DNA of 50,288 nucleotides from Candidatus Daviesbacteria bacterium (lineage in GTDB: Bacteria; Patescibacteriota; Microgenomatia; Daviesbacterales; UBA10151). Shown one piece after another: positions 42,927-50,288 of the stretch. The notes beneath the pieces were generated by a model, which ran no database searches, had not been told where the DNA came from, and was given only the letters and a program-made list of their open reading frames with translations. Position 1 is the first letter of the stretch. Each line of letters opens with the position of its first letter. The stretch spans positions 1 to 50,288 of the forward strand of contig DAIDIY010000025.1 of NCBI GenBank assembly GCA_027451625.1, given 5' to 3'. The translations under genes and the position numbers were made by a program.

Positions 42927-43595
42927 ATGCTCTACATTGTATCAACACCCATAGGCAATTTAAAAGATATTACTTTAAGAGCTTTAGAGATCCTCACAAG
43001 CGTTGATGGCATAATCTGTGAAGATACTAGACGAACCTCCATCTTGCTTACTCATTATGAGATTAAAAAACCGCTTTTTATTCTTAATGATTTTAATGAA
43101 TCAACCCAATTACTAAAAATTATTCAAATTCTAAATGAAGGAAAAAATTTAGCCTTAGTCTCTGATGCAGGTACCCCATTAATATCTGATCCTGGTTATA
43201 AATTGGTGCGTCAGGCAATAGAATCTGGAATAGAAGTTGATCCAATACCTGGTCCATCTGCAGTCCTTACAGCTCTCACAGCTTCATCACTTCCTCCTAA
43301 CTCATTTGTATTTTTAGGATACCTTCCAGAAAAACAAGCTAAACGGAAAAAAGTTTTTAATAATATATTATTAATGTCAAAAATCGATAAATTTACATAT
43401 ATAATCTTTATTCCTCCTCATAAACTGATAAATACATTAAAAGAATTTAAAGAAACAATTGGAGACTTAGAGATAGTATTGGCTAAAGAGTTAACTAAAA
43501 TTAATCAAAGAGTTGAGCGTAAAAAAATTTCAGAATTCTTAACGGAATTTACAACACATCCTAAAGGAGAATTTGTCCTTCTTTTTAATCTATAA
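42927..43595 (+). CDS. rsmI: 16S rRNA 2'-O-ribose C1402 methyltransferase RsmI
   Basis: A 222-residue SAM enzyme of the tetrapyrrole methylase fold. The start LYIVSTPIGNLKDITLRALE, then GIICEDTRRTSILLTHYEI, LVSDAGTPLISDPGY and VDPIPGPSAVLTALTASSLP are the diagnostic RsmI motifs. It methylates the ribose of C1402 in the ribosomal P site. The C-terminal HTH-like extension found in longer RsmI is absent, which is common. Confidence 0.95.
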   Translation: MLYIVSTPIGNLKDITLRALEILTSVDGIICEDTRRTSILLTHYEIKKPLFILNDFNESTQLLKIIQILNEGKNLALVSDAGTPLISDPGYKLVRQAIESGIEVDPIPGPSAVLTALTASSLPPNSFVFLGYLPEKQAKRKKVFNNILLMSKIDKFTYIIFIPPHKLINTLKEFKETIGDLEIVLAKELTKINQRVERKKISEFLTEFTTHPKGEFVLLFNL

Positions 43596-43604
43596 ACAAA
43601 TTAC

Positions 43605-45053
43605 TTAAGCTGATAGTCTTTTTATGGCACTCATCCTTTCTATCTCATAGATCTGAGAAGGAAGAGAAAAAGCTAAAGGCTCACTTTGAACTACTACTCC
43701 CGGAGCCTGTTGATCAATTAAAAAATCTAAAATTTCTTGATTTAAAAGAAGATTTCCTTCCATTAAGATATCTTTATGAATAGTTCTTAGATATTTTAAA
43801 TAAGGATCTAAAAACTTAAATAACGCCCCAAATTCTGCTTTATAAATAATTGCCTCTTCTTTAGAAAATCCCAATAAAAGTTCAAATATTTTATCTAAAT
43901 TAATAATCAGTCCGTCTTCTTCAGCATCAATATATTCCTTTATATTTAAAAAATTCTCTGGTCGAGAAAAATTTACCCATATTTTTAAGCTGTTTTTACG
44001 AGATATACCCAATGAAGCAAGTCTTCGTTTAATCTCTAAAAGTTCTTTTACTGACCGTGGAGTAGGAATAGAAAAATGTAAATTATATAGTGCTTTCTTA
44101 TTTCTTAAGAATAGAAACGCTTTACTAAATTTCTCTAACTTTTTTGGATCATGAATCAGCCTTAGGGCTCCGGAATAATCTCCATCATCTATCTGCGGTA
44201 ACGAAAATATTATTGGTAGATGGGGATTTTTTGATGCTGTTTGAAAGCCTTTGTCTAAAATATCATCCAAATCTTCACTCCCTGAAAATGATAGTATCAT
44301 TCCATCTACACCCCCAATCTTGGCATTGAATTGATCTCCCTTTAAGTAAATTTTAGTTGCAGTCTTTAATCTTTCCTCTCCATTTAGCCTTTTAGGAGCC
44401 ACATGATCAGATGATTTAGACACAGGTAAAGTATGAGTAAATGGCTGTACCTGATATATATATATTTTCTTTTTTTCAATCCAAAGTTTGTATACTTGAG
44501 GAACCACTAATTTTTTATTGGCTAAGGTTACCAGCTGATCTGTGGCAATTAATTGATCAACAGGGAGTTTAATAGGAGATTTTACTACAAACTCTTTTAA
44601 TCCAGGATCAAAATATGATGAGATGGAAATTCCAGATGAACTAGGAAAATAAATAACAGCGGCCGGAACTCTAACTTTTTCAATAGAACTTTGTCTTAAT
44701 GCTTTATTTAAAAAGCTTCTCTGCCAAAAGAAATAAAGAGATTCAGCCAGCCTTATTTGCTTAAGATATACATCATCTCTGAAGTAATATATTTTCTTTT
44801 TAGAGAGAACTTTTTTAAATTCTTTAGTAAGAATTAAATTCAAATCAGATTTTAAGATCCTATCTACATCCCCCGCTCTCTCACCTAGTAGCGTTGCTTG
44901 TTTTTTCCATACATCTATCAACTCATCCGGGCAGGTAATAACTAAATTATCCAAGATCGGAAATTCCCCGCGTGCCAACTCACCCAAACGGATAATCTCT
45001 TCATCAATACTGTCTTTATCTTCACGAGTTGTAGATTGAGCAGGAATAATCAT
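43605..45053 (-). CDS. Degenerate PEP-synthase-like protein, 482 aa
   Basis: No exact family is claimed. The C-terminal half (about residues 235-470) looks like the PEP/pyruvate-binding barrel of PEP synthase: SIPTPRSVKELLEIKRRLAS, then KIWVNFSRPENFLNIKEYI and EEDGLIINLDKIFELLLGFS align by eye with its R..eel..m...L...G and DG..IG.NDL..L.LG.dR segments, but several catalytic residues are replaced. The middle includes WIEKKKIYIYQVQPFTHTLP, like the end of the PPDK N-domain (IWILQTR). It may be an inactive paralogue. A stand-alone PPDK N-domain is encoded at 10932-11750. It ends 9 nt from rsmI, convergent. Confidence 0.55.
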   Translation of the reverse strand: MIIPAQSTTREDKDSIDEEIIRLGELARGEFPILDNLVITCPDELIDVWKKQATLLGERAGDVDRILKSDLNLILTKEFKKVLSKKKIYYFRDDVYLKQIRLAESLYFFWQRSFLNKALRQSSIEKVRVPAAVIYFPSSSGISISSYFDPGLKEFVVKSPIKLPVDQLIATDQLVTLANKKLVVPQVYKLWIEKKKIYIYQVQPFTHTLPVSKSSDHVAPKRLNGEERLKTATKIYLKGDQFNAKIGGVDGMILSFSGSEDLDDILDKGFQTASKNPHLPIIFSLPQIDDGDYSGALRLIHDPKKLEKFSKAFLFLRNKKALYNLHFSIPTPRSVKELLEIKRRLASLGISRKNSLKIWVNFSRPENFLNIKEYIDAEEDGLIINLDKIFELLLGFSKEEAIIYKAEFGALFKFLDPYLKYLRTIHKDILMEGNLLLNQEILDFLIDQQAPGVVVQSEPLAFSLPSQIYEIERMSAIKRLSA

Positions 45054-45055
45054 GG

Positions 45056-45544
45056 CTAACTTACTAAATTAATTTTATCACCATCTTTGATGGAATGGCT
45101 GGAAACAAATCCCGCATTCACCTCTAGTACAGAATCCACTGGAACTACTGGCTCATAAATAGGTAAATCTTGGTCGCTTTGACCTGGCAGAGGTTGAGGT
45201 AAATCAGTTAAAGTATCTACTACTTTCCCCTGTCTTATAAATATCATATCTATAGAAAACTTCATACCTTTCATCCAGAATCTGTATTGATTAGGAGAAG
45301 GAAATACAAAAAGCATGCCTTGATCCCCTGGCAAGGAATCTACTCCACTTAATCCCTGAGTCCTGGTAGCTTGGGTATCAGCTACTTTTACTGTAAGTAC
45401 AGTTCCATCTATATTTATCTTTTTTTCTTGCATAGTTGCAGAGCCGCTCATAGGAAGATTAAATCCCGTTTGATTAAAAGTAAGATATAAAGATCCTCCG
45501 ATTATTAGTATTAAAGTAACAAACTGAATTATAAATTTTTTCAT
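45056..45544 (-). CDS. DUF192 family exported protein
   Basis: A 162-residue protein with an N-terminal membrane helix or signal (residues 3-21) and a DUF192 domain. The family signature is VKVADTQATRTQGLSGVDSL, then GMLFVFPSPNQYRFWMKGMK and FSIDMIFI, ending with VVPVDSVLEVNAGFVSSHSI. It belongs to a widespread small beta-barrel family of unknown function. It sits 2 nt upstream of the PEP-synthase-like gene in the same direction, so they are cotranscribed. Confidence 0.85.
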   Translation of the reverse strand: MKKFIIQFVTLILIIGGSLYLTFNQTGFNLPMSGSATMQEKKINIDGTVLTVKVADTQATRTQGLSGVDSLPGDQGMLFVFPSPNQYRFWMKGMKFSIDMIFIRQGKVVDTLTDLPQPLPGQSDQDLPIYEPVVPVDSVLEVNAGFVSSHSIKDGDKINLVS

Positions 45545-45833
45545 AGTCTAATACGAGCTTAAAAACTAAAATTTATTGAATTTATATTCATTAGTTAATA
45601 TAAAAATTATACACTATTTATGTAGTCCAACAGCAGCTCCAATCAGATTAAATCTGAGCTATAGTACAATAAACTATATATTACCTTTGATATTATTAAG
45701 TTATGATACTAAGACGAATAAAGCCTTAGCAAGTGCAATTGAAAGTTTATAAGAACAAAAGTACAAGATCTGCATTCCGAGTGCGACCGGCAGTTCATTC
45801 CCTACAATCGACATCGAACCGAGTACTCTCTTC

Positions 45834-46916
45834 CTATTTTCCGAGTCGCTGTATTAGTGCTCTTTTCAGTTTCTCGTCAGTCACAACTCTCTCTGAGGTT
45901 TTTCCCAGAATCTCATTATTTGCAATGTCTTGAGGTCGAAGATCAGGCGGCAATTTAAACAACCGGGCCGAACAGAAATCTTCCACTCCTCCATTTCTGT
46001 CAACCAGCTGTCGAAGCACAAAATCGGGATATGCGAGCACTAACGCTCTACACACTTCAGGCCCTGCCTGGAGAAGGTCTTCAATACCGCTGTGTCCACC
46101 TTCTACTTGGAAGGCAATTTTCGGCACTCTTCCCATCTTCGAGCAATAAACTGAGGCAACGGTCAGGAGTTTATCGGACATCATAAGATTACGAAAAAAG
46201 ACGTTCAATAGCTCAGGGTGCAAATGAGAATCCATTGCCACCAACCTAGCCACAATTCGCTGAACTGTGCCGTAATGGGCTTCACCTAACTCATTCAACT
46301 GGGCAAGTAAAAGTGGAGAGACGCTCCAAGCCAACGCTCCGACAGAGAAAGCCTTAACAGATTTTCTCCGCGAGATTGTCAACTCCTTCCTTCCTATCTT
46401 CTTGTAGTACCACGGAACAAACGCTGGTATGAAGGCCAATTCCCCAGCCAGACTGCCTTCACCCGCGGTCAAATCTCTGTCGATCACTAACGGAGTATCA
46501 ACGTCGCCAATCATCACCTCAGCTCCAATAATCGAAAGCCTACTAAGTATTGCATCCGGAAACACTCTACTATGACTGTGAGGATAGGTATCCAATCCCG
46601 TTCCCTCGGACCGCAGAATATCCATCTTGTTCCAAGTCATATACTCGCCATTACGCCCTATCACTTCTCTGAACAACACAGCAATATCATCAGGAATAGC
46701 TTCAGGTTTGATGCCGATATCGTGCCGCTCGTAAAGGGGGATAAACGTCCCAACTGAAGTTTTAATTCCCTCGCGTGCTTTATCGATCTCGCCCCCAATG
46801 ATGCTGCTAACTCCGTATCCAACGGCAGCACCAGCAGCAACTGTTGCTACTGATTTAACAAACTCCTTTCGGGAGAGAGTTTGAGAAGGTTGTTGTTCGT
46901 GATCATCTATACCCAT
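45834..46916 (-). CDS. Hypothetical protein with Tat-like signal, 360 aa
   Basis: Function not recognised. The N-terminus SRKEFVKSVATVAAGAAVGY (residues 15-34) looks like a twin-arginine-type signal with RK in place of RR, which would imply export of a folded protein if a Tat system exists. The rest is soluble, with segments such as VFPDAILSRLSIIGAEVMIG and AFQVEGGHSGIEDLLQAG. Base composition is clearly richer in G+C than in the flanking AT-rich genes. It is the third gene of a minus-strand foreign-looking operon whose first two genes are interrupted by the 114-bp elements. Confidence 0.65.
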   Translation of the reverse strand: MGIDDHEQQPSQTLSRKEFVKSVATVAAGAAVGYGVSSIIGGEIDKAREGIKTSVGTFIPLYERHDIGIKPEAIPDDIAVLFREVIGRNGEYMTWNKMDILRSEGTGLDTYPHSHSRVFPDAILSRLSIIGAEVMIGDVDTPLVIDRDLTAGEGSLAGELAFIPAFVPWYYKKIGRKELTISRRKSVKAFSVGALAWSVSPLLLAQLNELGEAHYGTVQRIVARLVAMDSHLHPELLNVFFRNLMMSDKLLTVASVYCSKMGRVPKIAFQVEGGHSGIEDLLQAGPEVCRALVLAYPDFVLRQLVDRNGGVEDFCSARLFKLPPDLRPQDIANNEILGKTSERVVTDEKLKRALIQRLGK

Positions 46917-47050
46917 ATGGCGGAGGGGTAATATACGGAATATAACACAATAAAGAGAGGTTGAACATCCGCCAAGGTGAACCGTAACTACTGACTACTT
47001 GTGACTTGGCTTATGCAAACCGGCACTTGCGCTACTCAAAGGTGAGACGT

Positions 47051-47164
47051 TGTTATTTTTATACGAAAAGTACTATATAGTTTTTAACTAAGAAGTATCA
47101 AAACAGGCTCAAAACTATTATTTTTTCTTTAAAAATAATTAGTACTTTTTACTTAAAAGTTACA
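47051..47164 (+). mobile_element. 114-bp MITE-like element, left copy
   Basis: AT-rich 114-bp element, identical at every position to the inverted copy at 48335-48448. Ends are TGTTATTTTT and, reversed, TGTAACTTTT (8 of 10 match). The 4-bp sequence ACGT flanks it on both sides (47047-47050 and 47165-47168), which looks like a target duplication. No open frame inside. It cuts off the 3' end of the hydrolase-like gene: removing the element plus one ACGT copy joins that frame to a further 3' part ending at 46995. Confidence 0.85.
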
Positions 47165-47793
47165 ACGTGGACCTTGATGCCCAGATTCGAAAGAATAACG
47201 AACGAAGCGCGGATCGTATCATGTATCTCGCTGAATAATGGATATGTCGGATCGCAGAGCTCTCTGAGCGGCGAAGGGAAGAAATTGTCGACGTCTGGAC
47301 ATAACTCCTTGTATTGGGCAAACAGTTCTAGTGGTGGCGTGATGGCCGGGGCAATCAAGATAATCCGAGGCAAAGCCGCAATTATGTCCGTGCGGTTCCA
47401 GCCGCCGTGTAACCGCACAACTGCCCATTGAGCTGCACCGAGCAAGGTGATTACGCCCCCGGCACTCGCTCCAACTGGTGTTATTTCAAGTCCTGGCGTA
47501 CGAGGAAGGTACCACCTTACCATGCGCTTCACAGATAGCAAGACTGACTGCCAAGTGTGCTTCCATTCGTAATGCCGACCAACACCGGAATAACTGAAGG
47601 GTCGAATAGGAAATCCGAGACGCCATTCGGACAAATGGCGGCAAAGATAAGTCTTAGAAGAAGAGTTTAGTCCATCCGTTAGCAAAACTGATCTGGGCAC
47701 CCACAATTGGCGATCGGCTATCCATTTAGAACTTGTAGGCGCTGTTGTTTGAGCCTGTTGCTTGAGTTTTTCGAAGGATTCGGCGCTATTCAC
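47149..47793 (-). CDS. Alpha/beta-hydrolase-like protein, 3' end cut by MITE
   Basis: The visible frame is 214 residues, and its last codons and stop (HVVTFK) lie in the inserted element, so the C-terminus is not original. A nucleophile elbow is visible: ITPVGASAGGVITLLGAAQW (about residues 102-121; GxSxGG), followed by IILIAPAITPPLEL. The acid and histidine expected further on are missing. If the element and one ACGT are removed, the frame continues as KVHVSPLSSASAGLHKPSHK and stops at 46995, giving 227 residues with a possible C-terminal His. The gene starts 17 nt after the stop of the preceding gene. G+C-rich, foreign-looking. Confidence 0.7.
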   Translation of the reverse strand: MNSAESFEKLKQQAQTTAPTSSKWIADRQLWVPRSVLLTDGLNSSSKTYLCRHLSEWRLGFPIRPFSYSGVGRHYEWKHTWQSVLLSVKRMVRWYLPRTPGLEITPVGASAGGVITLLGAAQWAVVRLHGGWNRTDIIAALPRIILIAPAITPPLELFAQYKELCPDVDNFFPSPLRELCDPTYPLFSEIHDTIRASFVILSNLGIKVHVVTFK

Positions 47794-47810
47794 TTTGCTA
47801 TCAAGCTATA

Positions 47811-48221
47811 CTACAATAACTGATCCCAGATGAGGGTGCGCGGCTGACCGCTACTGCAGGAATCAATACAATCCTCGTCGAATTCTCGCAAGATCTGATT
47901 ACGCAGTTGTTCTCCCTTGAGCCCGGTGTGCAGATATGCGACAATATGTGGTTCCAGTGAAAGGGCTAATTCGTTAAACGCATCCACCACAACAAAACCT
48001 ATGCTGTCTGTACTTTTTGAACGGGTACCGAGATAGAAGTCTACCACGATGCGTTGATTAGCATCTTCCCCGGAAGTGGCACCGATCCAAGTAAATGCGC
48101 GCGATTCGCGTACAGCGGCAACAAAACGTTTGGCGAGGTCGGCGGCAGTTGGTTTTCTTTGCTCAAGTTCCAACTCATCCGCAACCATTGTATCAAAAAG
48201 CCCTCGTTTTGCTTCCAGCAT
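47811..48221 (-). CDS. Unknown protein, 5' end separated by MITE
   Basis: From the first internal ATG (48221) 136 residues remain, but the frame is open upstream to the element at 48335, so the gene is larger. Removing exactly the 114-bp element joins it in frame to ATG 48467 (MRKEVQGKQGKSEFAKYCLP), for a total of 180 residues. A -10-like TAGAAT lies 10 nt before that ATG. No domain is recognised; motifs include RESRAFTWIGATSGEDANQR and TDSIGFVVVDAFNELALSL. It is the first gene of the G+C-rich operon. Whether the shortened product is still made is unknown. Confidence 0.65.
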   Translation of the reverse strand: MLEAKRGLFDTMVADELELEQRKPTAADLAKRFVAAVRESRAFTWIGATSGEDANQRIVVDFYLGTRSKSTDSIGFVVVDAFNELALSLEPHIVAYLHTGLKGEQLRNQILREFDEDCIDSCSSGQPRTLIWDQLL

Positions 48222-48334
48222 ACTGCTGATATTCTTGCACGGTTCATCAAGTAAATCAAGAACATCAACTATTGTGTGTCTGTTAGCATTCTCTGGCAGG
48301 CAGTATTTTGCGAATTCAGACTTTCCTTGCTTGC

Positions 48335-48448
48335 TGTAACTTTTAAGTAAAAAGTACTAATTATTTTTAAAGAAAAAATAATAGTTTTGAGCCTGTTTTG
48401 ATACTTCTTAGTTAAAAACTATATAGTACTTTTCGTATAAAAATAACA
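48335..48448 (-). mobile_element. 114-bp MITE-like element, right (inverted) copy
   Basis: Exact reverse complement of 47051-47164 over all 114 positions. The flanks (TTGC and CCTG) show no target duplication. Its insertion separates the ATG at 48467 from the rest of the reading frame to its left. The two copies bracket a 1,170-bp segment and could support its inversion by homologous recombination. Confidence 0.85.
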
Positions 48449-48520
48449 CCTGGACCTCCTTTCGCATCAAAACTCAGATTCTATCCAATGGAAGTTCATC
48501 CCAGCTTTTCCAATTTACCA

Positions 48521-48573
48521 TTGGGACAAAACTTTACCGTTGGGACAGAACCCGCATGTCCCATATGGGGACA
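48521..48573. promoter_or_regulatory. Cluster of GGGACA half-sites, probable operator
   Basis: TTGGGACA occurs twice in direct orientation (48521-48528 and 48540-48547; inside a longer repeat TTTACCrTTGGGACArAAC), followed by a palindrome TGTCCC-N5-GGGACA (48557-48573). Four half-sites lie between the divergent starts of the G+C-rich operon and the GNAT gene, a likely binding region for one regulator of both. Confidence 0.5.
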
Positions 48574-48601
48574 ACTTCCAATTTTTTGATATACTCTTTT
48601 C

Positions 48602-49117
48602 ATGATTGACGAAATTTTTATTCATGAAGCAAATTTGGAAAATGCTAAGGATATTTTAAAAATTCAGTCTCAGACCTGGATTACCAATTATCCAAATCCC
48701 CAGATCGGAATTACAAAGAAAGATATTGAAGAAAAGATAAAACAATGGCATAAAGAAGGTGAAGATAGAATAAAACAAATATTAACTACCCCGAACTCAC
48801 ATACTTGGGTAGCAAAGTGTGGTGATAAAGTTATTGGCTTTATTGGCGTTCTGAAAGGAGAACAATACAATAGCATTGAAGCTGTCCACATACTGCCAGA
48901 ATTCCAGGGTAAAGGAATCGGAACAAAACTAATTAAAAAGGCTTTAGAATGGCTTGGGAATAACAAACCTGTATCACTTGAGGTAGTTACCTATAATATA
49001 AACGCTCAACGGCTTTATTATAGATTAGGGTTTAAAAAGCAGAGTGATACAACCTGCTATACTATTACTTTACCAAACGGGAAACAAATACCTAAATTGT
49101 TAATGGTTAAAGAGTAG
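48602..49117 (+). CDS. GNAT family N-acetyltransferase
   Basis: A 171-residue GNAT enzyme. It opens IFIHEANLENAKDILKIQSQ and has the acetyl-CoA loop AVHILPEFQGKGIGTKLIKK (about residues 97-116), with SLEVVTYNINAQRLYYRLGF (about 126-145) as the C-terminal motif. The substrate is unknown. An extended -10 box (TGATATACT, 48587-48595) ends 6 nt before the ATG, so a leaderless mRNA is likely. It is divergent from the G+C-rich operon and shares its upstream region. It is a different sequence from the GNAT at 2835-3353. Confidence 0.88.
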   Translation: MIDEIFIHEANLENAKDILKIQSQTWITNYPNPQIGITKKDIEEKIKQWHKEGEDRIKQILTTPNSHTWVAKCGDKVIGFIGVLKGEQYNSIEAVHILPEFQGKGIGTKLIKKALEWLGNNKPVSLEVVTYNINAQRLYYRLGFKKQSDTTCYTITLPNGKQIPKLLMVKE

Positions 49118-49382
49118 CATAATCGGTCTCCAACAAAAATATATAAATTAATTGTGATCAATTATACATTACTACTTGATCACAGTTTAGATAAATTATC
49201 ATATTTATTAAAACTCTAGAATTACCTTGAGCCTAGAAAGTTTCTTCAATTTTTTTAAAATTTATACTGAACAATAAAAACAGTTTTAGTTTTTATTCTC
49301 TAGGAATTTGAACTCGAACCATTTAGGCAAATAGATAATAAATCTATAAAGGACTCGTTTAAAGTAATGATATACTTACTCC

Positions 49383-50288
49383 ATGGCTAATTCAGATTAC
49401 CAACAATATTTAGAAAAATTACATTCTAAGATTAATATCTCAGATGAAGTTTTAAATTCTATTGTCAAAGAGGCGACAGGTCTAATCCCACTTGGAAAAA
49501 ATAAAATACAATCAGGTGAAGTAAATGAGGTTTATGATTTGACTTTACAAAATGGAAACCATGTTATTGCTAGAATCTCAAGATATGAACACTTTGAATT
49601 CTCTAAAGAAAATTGGGCGATTGGTAAAGCTAAAGAAGCAGGAGTACCAACTCCTGAAATGTTAATTGTCAAAAATATTCAAATTGATGGAAAAAATGGT
49701 CAAATCTGTATTCAGAACAAACTGGAAGGCACAACATTAGAAAGAGGAGATATTGATTATCATAAAATTGACAAACATTGTTTGCGAAAAATTATTAATC
49801 AAGCAGGTGAAATTCTCGCTAAAATTCATTCCATTTCAACCGATGGGTTTGGTGATTTAGATCAAAACGGCAAAGGTAAATACCAGACTTTCAAGGAGCA
49901 GGTATCTGATCATATAGCTACATTTGACGAATTTTTTAAAGCTGCTAAAGAACTTGGGTTAGATGAAGGAGTATTCAAAGCTCAATATAAAATTATTATA
50001 CAAAAAGTTAAAACTGCTCCAAGGATTAATCCTATGCTTACTCATGGAGATTATTGTCCTAAACATTTTATGATAAAAGATTCCAAAATAGTTGGTATTT
50101 TAGATTGGGGAATCATAGAAGGTAGTTCTCCAGTCCATGATTTTGCCAAGTGGGCATTTTGGTATAAAGAGATCCCTCTGGAATGGCTACAAGAAGGTTA
50201 TACAAATAAGCTACTTTTTAATAATAATTTTCAGGACATGCTGCATTGGATGATGTTATATAACAGTTTAGACTATTTTTGGTGGTAT
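49383..50288 (+). CDS. Aminoglycoside phosphotransferase-family kinase, 3' truncated
   Basis: An open frame from ATG 49383 runs off the window after 302 codons. It shows the APH/choline-kinase fold: IQSGEVNEVYDLTLQNGNHV with IARIS as the ATP-binding lobe (about residues 40-65), the catalytic loop LTHGDYCPKHFMIKD (about 220-234; the usual N of HGDxxxxN is His) and the metal-binding IVGILDWGIIEG (IDWE-like). The substrate could be an antibiotic, a sugar or a small metabolite. An extended -10 box (TGATATACT, 49368-49376) ends 6 nt before the ATG. Confidence 0.85.
   Translation, partial: MANSDYQQYLEKLHSKINISDEVLNSIVKEATGLIPLGKNKIQSGEVNEVYDLTLQNGNHVIARISRYEHFEFSKENWAIGKAKEAGVPTPEMLIVKNIQIDGKNGQICIQNKLEGTTLERGDIDYHKIDKHCLRKIINQAGEILAKIHSISTDGFGDLDQNGKGKYQTFKEQVSDHIATFDEFFKAAKELGLDEGVFKAQYKIIIQKVKTAPRINPMLTHGDYCPKHFMIKDSKIVGILDWGIIEGSSPVHDFAKWAFWYKEIPLEWLQEGYTNKLLFNNNFQDMLHWMMLYNSLDYFWWY

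Noticed and set aside
1-50288. CRISPR array or replication origin
   Set aside because: No regularly spaced short direct repeats with unique spacers and no DnaA-box cluster or dnaA/dnaN genes were seen.

Overview
The window is AT-rich bacterial DNA with short intergenic gaps and many small membrane or secreted proteins. Several traits point to a Patescibacteria (CPR) genome, probably Microgenomates-like: a PrgI/VirB4 secretion module, a short UvrC, a stand-alone PPDK N-terminal domain, and a single tRNA gene without an encoded CCA end. TGA acts as a stop codon, so this is not one of the code-25 lineages. The taxonomic assignment is inference; no ribosomal marker is present.

Layout. 1-4.1 kb: the end of a type IV secretion-like cluster (prgI-like, a TraC-like small protein, virB4, an M23 peptidase) with a GNAT gene in opposite orientation inside it. 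4.4-8 kb: a glycosyltransferase, a decayed IS200/IS605 transposase, an unknown gene, a MazG-type and a Nudix pyrophosphohydrolase. 8-11 kb: an envelope operon (PKD-like protein, cupredoxin-like protein, polytopic membrane protein), facing a PPDK N-domain gene. 11.9-14.9 kb: a MacA-MacB type efflux operon. 14.9-22.3 kb: tRNA-Lys(CUU) followed by an accessory island. The island carries a Fic protein, a BrnT/BrnA pair, a VapB/VapC pair and three genes of unknown function. Five copies of an ~80-bp repeat, all in one orientation, lie between these units, so the region reads like a cassette array. 23.4-45.5 kb: an ordinary core region with DUF457 hydrolase, methyltransferase, membrane TPR protein, a minus-strand run uvrA-transglutaminase-uvrC-holin-like-secG-solute-binding protein, uvrB, lexA, DedA, rsmI and others. 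45.8-48.5 kb: a visibly more GC-rich three-gene operon, two of whose genes are interrupted by identical 114-bp inverted elements (MITE-like). 48.6-50.3 kb: a GNAT gene and a truncated aminoglycoside phosphotransferase-like gene.

How the parts fit. The core genes cover nucleotide excision repair under a LexA-type regulator, protein export (SecG), envelope remodelling and lipid phosphate recycling. The accessory parts are the most unusual. In the island at 15.0-22.3 kb, the repeats carry a minus-strand coding signature (a W..IF[DE]SL..VY.KLK peptide) and their end resembles the 3' end of the neighbouring tRNA-Lys. In the GC-rich operon, two insertions of a recent non-autonomous element can be undone on paper to recover longer open reading frames. 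A recurrent promoter layout, with a -10 box only 6-9 nt before the start codon, suggests that several single genes are transcribed without a leader.
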